Shown here: piece by piece, positions 61,762-64,000 of the stretch | Position numbering within the stretch: the first letter of the stretch is position 1 | Layout: every line of letters begins with the position of its first letter | From: an uncultured Faecalibacterium sp. | Lineage (GTDB): Bacteria > Bacillota > Clostridia > Oscillospirales > Ruminococcaceae | DNA length: 64,000 bases | Direction of reading: 5' to 3' | Assembly (NCBI GenBank): GCA_934533135.1 | Contig: CAKTBG010000007.1 | Location: 13,419 to 77,418 of the forward strand | Position numbers and translations under genes: made by a program | The notes under the pieces: generated by a model | Database searches by the model: none | Told to the model about the DNA's origin: nothing | What the model saw: the letters and a program-made list of their open reading frames with translations, nothing else

Positions 61762-61790
61762 ATAGTATCCTAATTTATGAGCATTTACAA
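61762..61790 (-). promoter_or_regulatory. Promoter of the AIPR gene
   Basis: -35 TTGTAA (61790-61785), 17-base AT-rich spacer, -10 TACTAT (61767-61762). It lies between the rplL terminator and the AIPR start, so the gene has its own promoter. Confidence 0.72.
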
Positions 61791-61810
61791 GGTTTTTGTT
61801 GAAAGTATCG

Positions 61811-61844
61811 AAAAAAGGCACCCCCGCCTTACGACGGGGGTGCC
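61811..61844 (-). terminator. Terminator of the rplJ-rplL operon
   Basis: On the minus strand GGCACCCCCG (61844-61835) pairs with CGGGGGTGCC (61826-61817), followed by six T residues. It isolates the ribosomal operon from the AIPR gene. Confidence 0.95.
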
Positions 61845-61893
61845 TCATTTTCAAGAATTCAGAATTCAAGAAAGAACGTTCAGGGGGATCAAA

Positions 61894-62268
61894 TTACTTG
61901 ATCTCGACCTTTGCGCCAGCCTCTTCCAGCTTCTTCTTGATGTCCTCAGCCTCAGCCTTGGAAGCCTTCTCCTTGACAGCCTTGGGTGCGCCGTCAACGA
62001 TAGCCTTAGCTTCCTTCAGGCCCAGACCGGTGATCTCCTTGACCAGCTTGATGACCTGCATCTTGGTTGCGCCAGCCTCAGCGAGGATGACGTCGAACTC
62101 GGTCTTCTCTTCCTCAGCGGCAGCAGCAGCACCAGCAGCAGCGGGAGCAGCAGCAGCAACAGCAGAAACACCGAACTCCTCGCAGTAGGTGTCGATCAGC
62201 TCTTTCAGCTCCAGAACGGTCAGGCCCTTAACGGACTCGATGATGGCAGTAATCTTCTCAGAAGCCAT
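61894..62268 (-). CDS. rplL: 50S ribosomal protein L7/L12
   Basis: 124 residues. N-terminal dimerisation region ([20 protein letters not shown]), an Ala-rich hinge at about 36-53, and the C-terminal factor-binding domain with [20 protein letters not shown] and [20 protein letters not shown]. It recruits translation GTPases to the ribosome stalk. It is the last gene of the operon; a terminator follows rather than rpoB. Confidence 0.98.
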   Translation of the reverse strand: MASEKITAIIESVKGLTVLELKELIDTYCEEFGVSAVAAAAPAAAGAAAAAEEEKTEFDVILAEAGATKMQVIKLVKEITGLGLKEAKAIVDGAPKAVKEKASKAEAEDIKKKLEEAGAKVEIK

Positions 62269-62338
62269 GGTAATAACCCTCCAATATCAATGGTTTTTGT
62301 TTGTTTCAGTTTTTTGTTAAGCGGCGGTCACGCGGCCA

Positions 62339-62854
62339 TCAGGCAGCGGGCTCCTCCTGCTTGTCGGCATAAGCCTGCATTGCAACGGCCAGACCAGACA
62401 GAGTGCTGGTGAGGGCGCCTGCAAACATGGACAGCATACCTTCGCGGTTGGGCAGCTTTGCGATGGCGTTGGTCTCGGCAGCGTCCATGACCTTGCCTTC
62501 CATGAAGCCAGCCTTCACGACGAACTTCTTGGACTTATCGCCATCCTGGTACTTGCACAGGATGCGGGCAGCGGACATGGGGTCCTCTTCGTGAGCAAAA
62601 GCGATAGCGGTATCGCCCTTGAACTTCTCAGCCAGGCCCTCCAGGGAGGTACCCTTGACAGCCAGACGCAGCATGGTGTTCTTCACGACCATGTAATCGA
62701 CGCCTGCCTCACGCAGCTCCTTACGGAGCTTGGTGTCGTTCTCGACGTTAATGCCGCCGTAAGCGACGACGCAGCCGGAAACCGCACTCTCAAACTTTGC
62801 CTTCAGATCAGCGACATAAGCCTGCTTTTCAGAAAGAATCTTTGCACTGGGCAT
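62339..62854 (-). CDS. rplJ: 50S ribosomal protein L10
   Basis: 171 residues starting MPSAKILSEKQAYVADLKAK. The segments VNVEN-like GGINVENDTKLRKELREAG, DYMVVKNTMLRLA and the late LPNREGMLSMFAGALTSTLS are typical of L10, which anchors L7/L12 dimers to the ribosome and represses its own operon by binding the leader. 70 bases separate it from rplL. Confidence 0.97.
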   Translation of the reverse strand: MPSAKILSEKQAYVADLKAKFESAVSGCVVAYGGINVENDTKLRKELREAGVDYMVVKNTMLRLAVKGTSLEGLAEKFKGDTAIAFAHEEDPMSAARILCKYQDGDKSKKFVVKAGFMEGKVMDAAETNAIAKLPNREGMLSMFAGALTSTLSGLAVAMQAYADKQEEPAA

Positions 62855-62904
62855 TCGGTTTCACCTCATTTCAAAAACTTGTATCGAACACTGCGTTCAG
62901 CATG

Positions 62905-63024
62905 AAAAAAGCCTCTTTCCCGCACTTGGTCGAGAAAGAGGCATAAAACAACTTTTACGCACGTTTCTCGGCAGGCGGTAGAACCTTACGCTGAACATCA
63001 GCACCTGCTGTCTCAAAAACAGCA
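62905..63024 (-). promoter_or_regulatory. Ribosomal protein L10 leader with attenuator
   Basis: About 120 bases between the promoter and rplJ. It ends in an intrinsic terminator: GCCTCTTTCTCG (62942-62931) pairs with CGGGAAAGAGGC (62922-62911), followed by six T residues, 50 bases before the rplJ ATG. The segment upstream (around 62950-63010) includes GGTGCTGATGTTCAGCGTAAGG, matching the general form of L10-binding leaders in Firmicutes. L10-L12 binding is expected to control read-through. Confidence 0.85.
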
Positions 63025-63029
63025 TAATT

Positions 63030-63058
63030 ATTTTACCGCAAACGTGCGGAGTTGTCAA
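63030..63058 (-). promoter_or_regulatory. Promoter of rplJ-rplL
   Basis: -35 TTGACA (63058-63053), 17-base spacer, -10 TAAAAT (63035-63030), directly upstream of the L10 leader. It lets rplJL be transcribed apart from rplKA. Confidence 0.85.
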
Positions 63059-63091
63059 TAGGTTTTCTGAATTTTTTTAAATTCCTCGATC

Positions 63092-63140
63092 AGGCTCCCC
63101 TACTAGGGGAGCGGACTGCGCCAGAGCGCAGACTGAGAGG
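63092..63140. repeat. Structured intergenic repeat, single arm (copy 16)
   Basis: One right-type arm: GGCTCCCCTACTAGGGGAGC hairpin, CTGCGC/GCGCAG hairpin, and the terminal GACTGAGAGG followed by seven T residues on the plus strand. It lies 17 bases from the rplA stop codon. Confidence 0.85.
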
Positions 63141-63157
63141 TTTTTTTCAATCAGAAA

Positions 63158-63850
63158 TCAGACACCGTACTTCAGGGTGTTGAGACGGATGCCAGGGCCC
63201 ATGGTGGTGGCGATGGTTGCGCTCTTGAAGTAGGTACCCTTTGCAGCAGCGGGCTTTGCCTTGGCAATCGCGCTCATCACGGTATCCAGGTTGGTGTACA
63301 GCTTCTCAGCACCGAAAGATGCCTTGCCGACAGGAACATGGATGATGTTCTGCTTGTCCAGACGGTACTCGATCTTACCAGCCTTAGCCTCGGTGACAGC
63401 CTTGCCCAGATCCGGAGCAACGGTGCCAGCCTTGGGGTTCGGCATCAGACCACGGGGGCCCAGGACCTTACCGAGGCGACCAACGCGACCCATCATGTCG
63501 GGGGTGGTCACAACGACGTCAAAGTCCATGAAGCCGCCGGCGATGCGTGCGATCAGCTCGTCATCACCAACGATGTCAGCACCAGCTGCCTCAGCAGCGG
63601 CGGCAGCTGCGCCCTTTGCGATGGCGCAGACGCGGACGGTCTTGCCGGTGCCGTTGGGCAGGACAACTGCACCACGGACCTGCTGGTCAGCGTGACGGCC
63701 ATCAACGCCCAGACGGACGTGCAGCTCAACGGTCTCGTCGAACTTGGCAGAAGCGGTCTTGCAGGCCAGCTCCAGAGCCTCGTTCATATCGTACAGCTTA
63801 GAAAAATCGACCTGCTTAGCAGCATCGACATAGTGCTTGCCATGTTTCAT
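63158..63850 (-). CDS. rplA: 50S ribosomal protein L1
   Basis: 230 residues, standard length. [40 protein letters not shown], and [20 protein letters not shown] are conserved L1 segments. It binds 23S rRNA at the mobile stalk. It follows rplK after 57 bases. AGGAGG precedes the ATG. Confidence 0.98.
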   Translation of the reverse strand: MKHGKHYVDAAKQVDFSKLYDMNEALELACKTASAKFDETVELHVRLGVDGRHADQQVRGAVVLPNGTGKTVRVCAIAKGAAAAAAEAAGADIVGDDELIARIAGGFMDFDVVVTTPDMMGRVGRLGKVLGPRGLMPNPKAGTVAPDLGKAVTEAKAGKIEYRLDKQNIIHVPVGKASFGAEKLYTNLDTVMSAIAKAKPAAAKGTYFKSATIATTMGPGIRLNTLKYGV

Positions 63851-63907
63851 TGTATATCCTCCTGTGTGGTCATGCGGGCAGTGTTATGCCCTCCCACGAT
63901 TTATCTC

Positions 63908-64000
63908 TCAGCCCTCGACGGTGACGCCCATGCTGCGGCAGGTGCCACGGACCATGCTGCAGGCAGCTTCCAGAGAAGCAGCGTTCAGGTCGGGCATCTT
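63908..64000 (-). CDS. rplK: 50S ribosomal protein L11, C-terminal fragment (cut by window edge)
   Basis: Only the last 30 codons and the stop are inside the window. [20 protein letters not shown] followed by [10 protein letters not shown] is the characteristic end of L11, which binds the GTPase-associated centre of 23S rRNA. Its place directly before rplA is the conserved order. Confidence 0.93.
   Translation of the reverse strand, partial: KMPDLNAASLEAACSMVRGTCRSMGVTVEG

Noticed and set aside
62118..62165. GCAGCA-type simple repeat
   Set aside because: It is the Ala-rich hinge of L7/L12, a normal feature of the protein.

Overview
The window is a high-GC (by eye around 60%) bacterial chromosome segment made almost entirely of core genes of the Firmicutes/Clostridia type. 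These include AddAB rather than RecBCD, a LytR-CpsA-Psr protein, SEDS and class B PBP cell-wall genes, SpoIIR, YqeK/YhbY/RsfS, a TrmFO tRNA methylase and L20- and L10-type attenuated leaders. Base composition, gene content and the dense family of structured intergenic repeats suggest a Faecalibacterium-like member of the Oscillospiraceae (Ruminococcaceae). That placement is inference; no 16S gene is present to confirm it.

Layout. From 1 to 25837 every gene is on the minus strand. In transcription order they are addB-addA, infC-rpmI-rplT, a SpoU-type rRNA methylase-dprA-topA, trmFO, plsX-rnc-smc, ftsY, the XTP/dITP pyrophosphatase, yhbY-nadD-yqeK, an LCP protein, rsfS and the start of leuS. 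From 25886 to 29230 the plus strand carries ruvX, a DUF1292 gene, a probable 6S RNA and a peroxiredoxin-like gene, with a cyclophilin lipoprotein gene on the minus strand. From 29250 to 32100 the minus strand carries a DUF378 membrane protein, ispE, an aminotransferase and an Lrp/AsnC regulator. From 32364 to 41067 the plus strand carries ACT and PFL(DUF711) genes, spoIIR, a peptidoglycan-binding protein, sbcDC, a Pro-rich unknown, a YdbC-like protein and an HD protein. From 41135 to 47621 lies a cell-division block: a coiled-coil unknown, ftsZ, murA and ftsW on minus, and a divergent class B PBP on plus. Then come xpt (minus) and a patatin-like phospholipase (plus).

The accessory-looking part begins at 49545. 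A minus-strand unit encodes an HD-GYP protein and two paralogous secreted BspA-type leucine-rich-repeat lipoproteins, one with a CAP-like C-terminal domain. After it come a glycolytic block (pgk, tpiA, gpmI), an SPFH membrane protein overlapping a ribbon-helix-helix gene, and a low-GC AIPR-family defence gene with a nuclease-like N terminus. The window ends with rplK(partial)-rplA-rplJ-rplL. The AIPR gene lies where rpoB is often found after rplL.

The most unusual signal is a family of at least 17 modular intergenic elements, roughly one per 4 kb, built of short hairpins whose stems differ between copies by compensatory changes. Many start directly after stop codons. Other points of note are an AUU start for infC with an attenuated leader, a probable 6S RNA, a hairpin that buries the ribosome-binding site of the DUF378 gene, a peroxiredoxin-like protein with serine where the peroxidatic cysteine is expected, and the HD-GYP/LRR/LRR-CAP unit.
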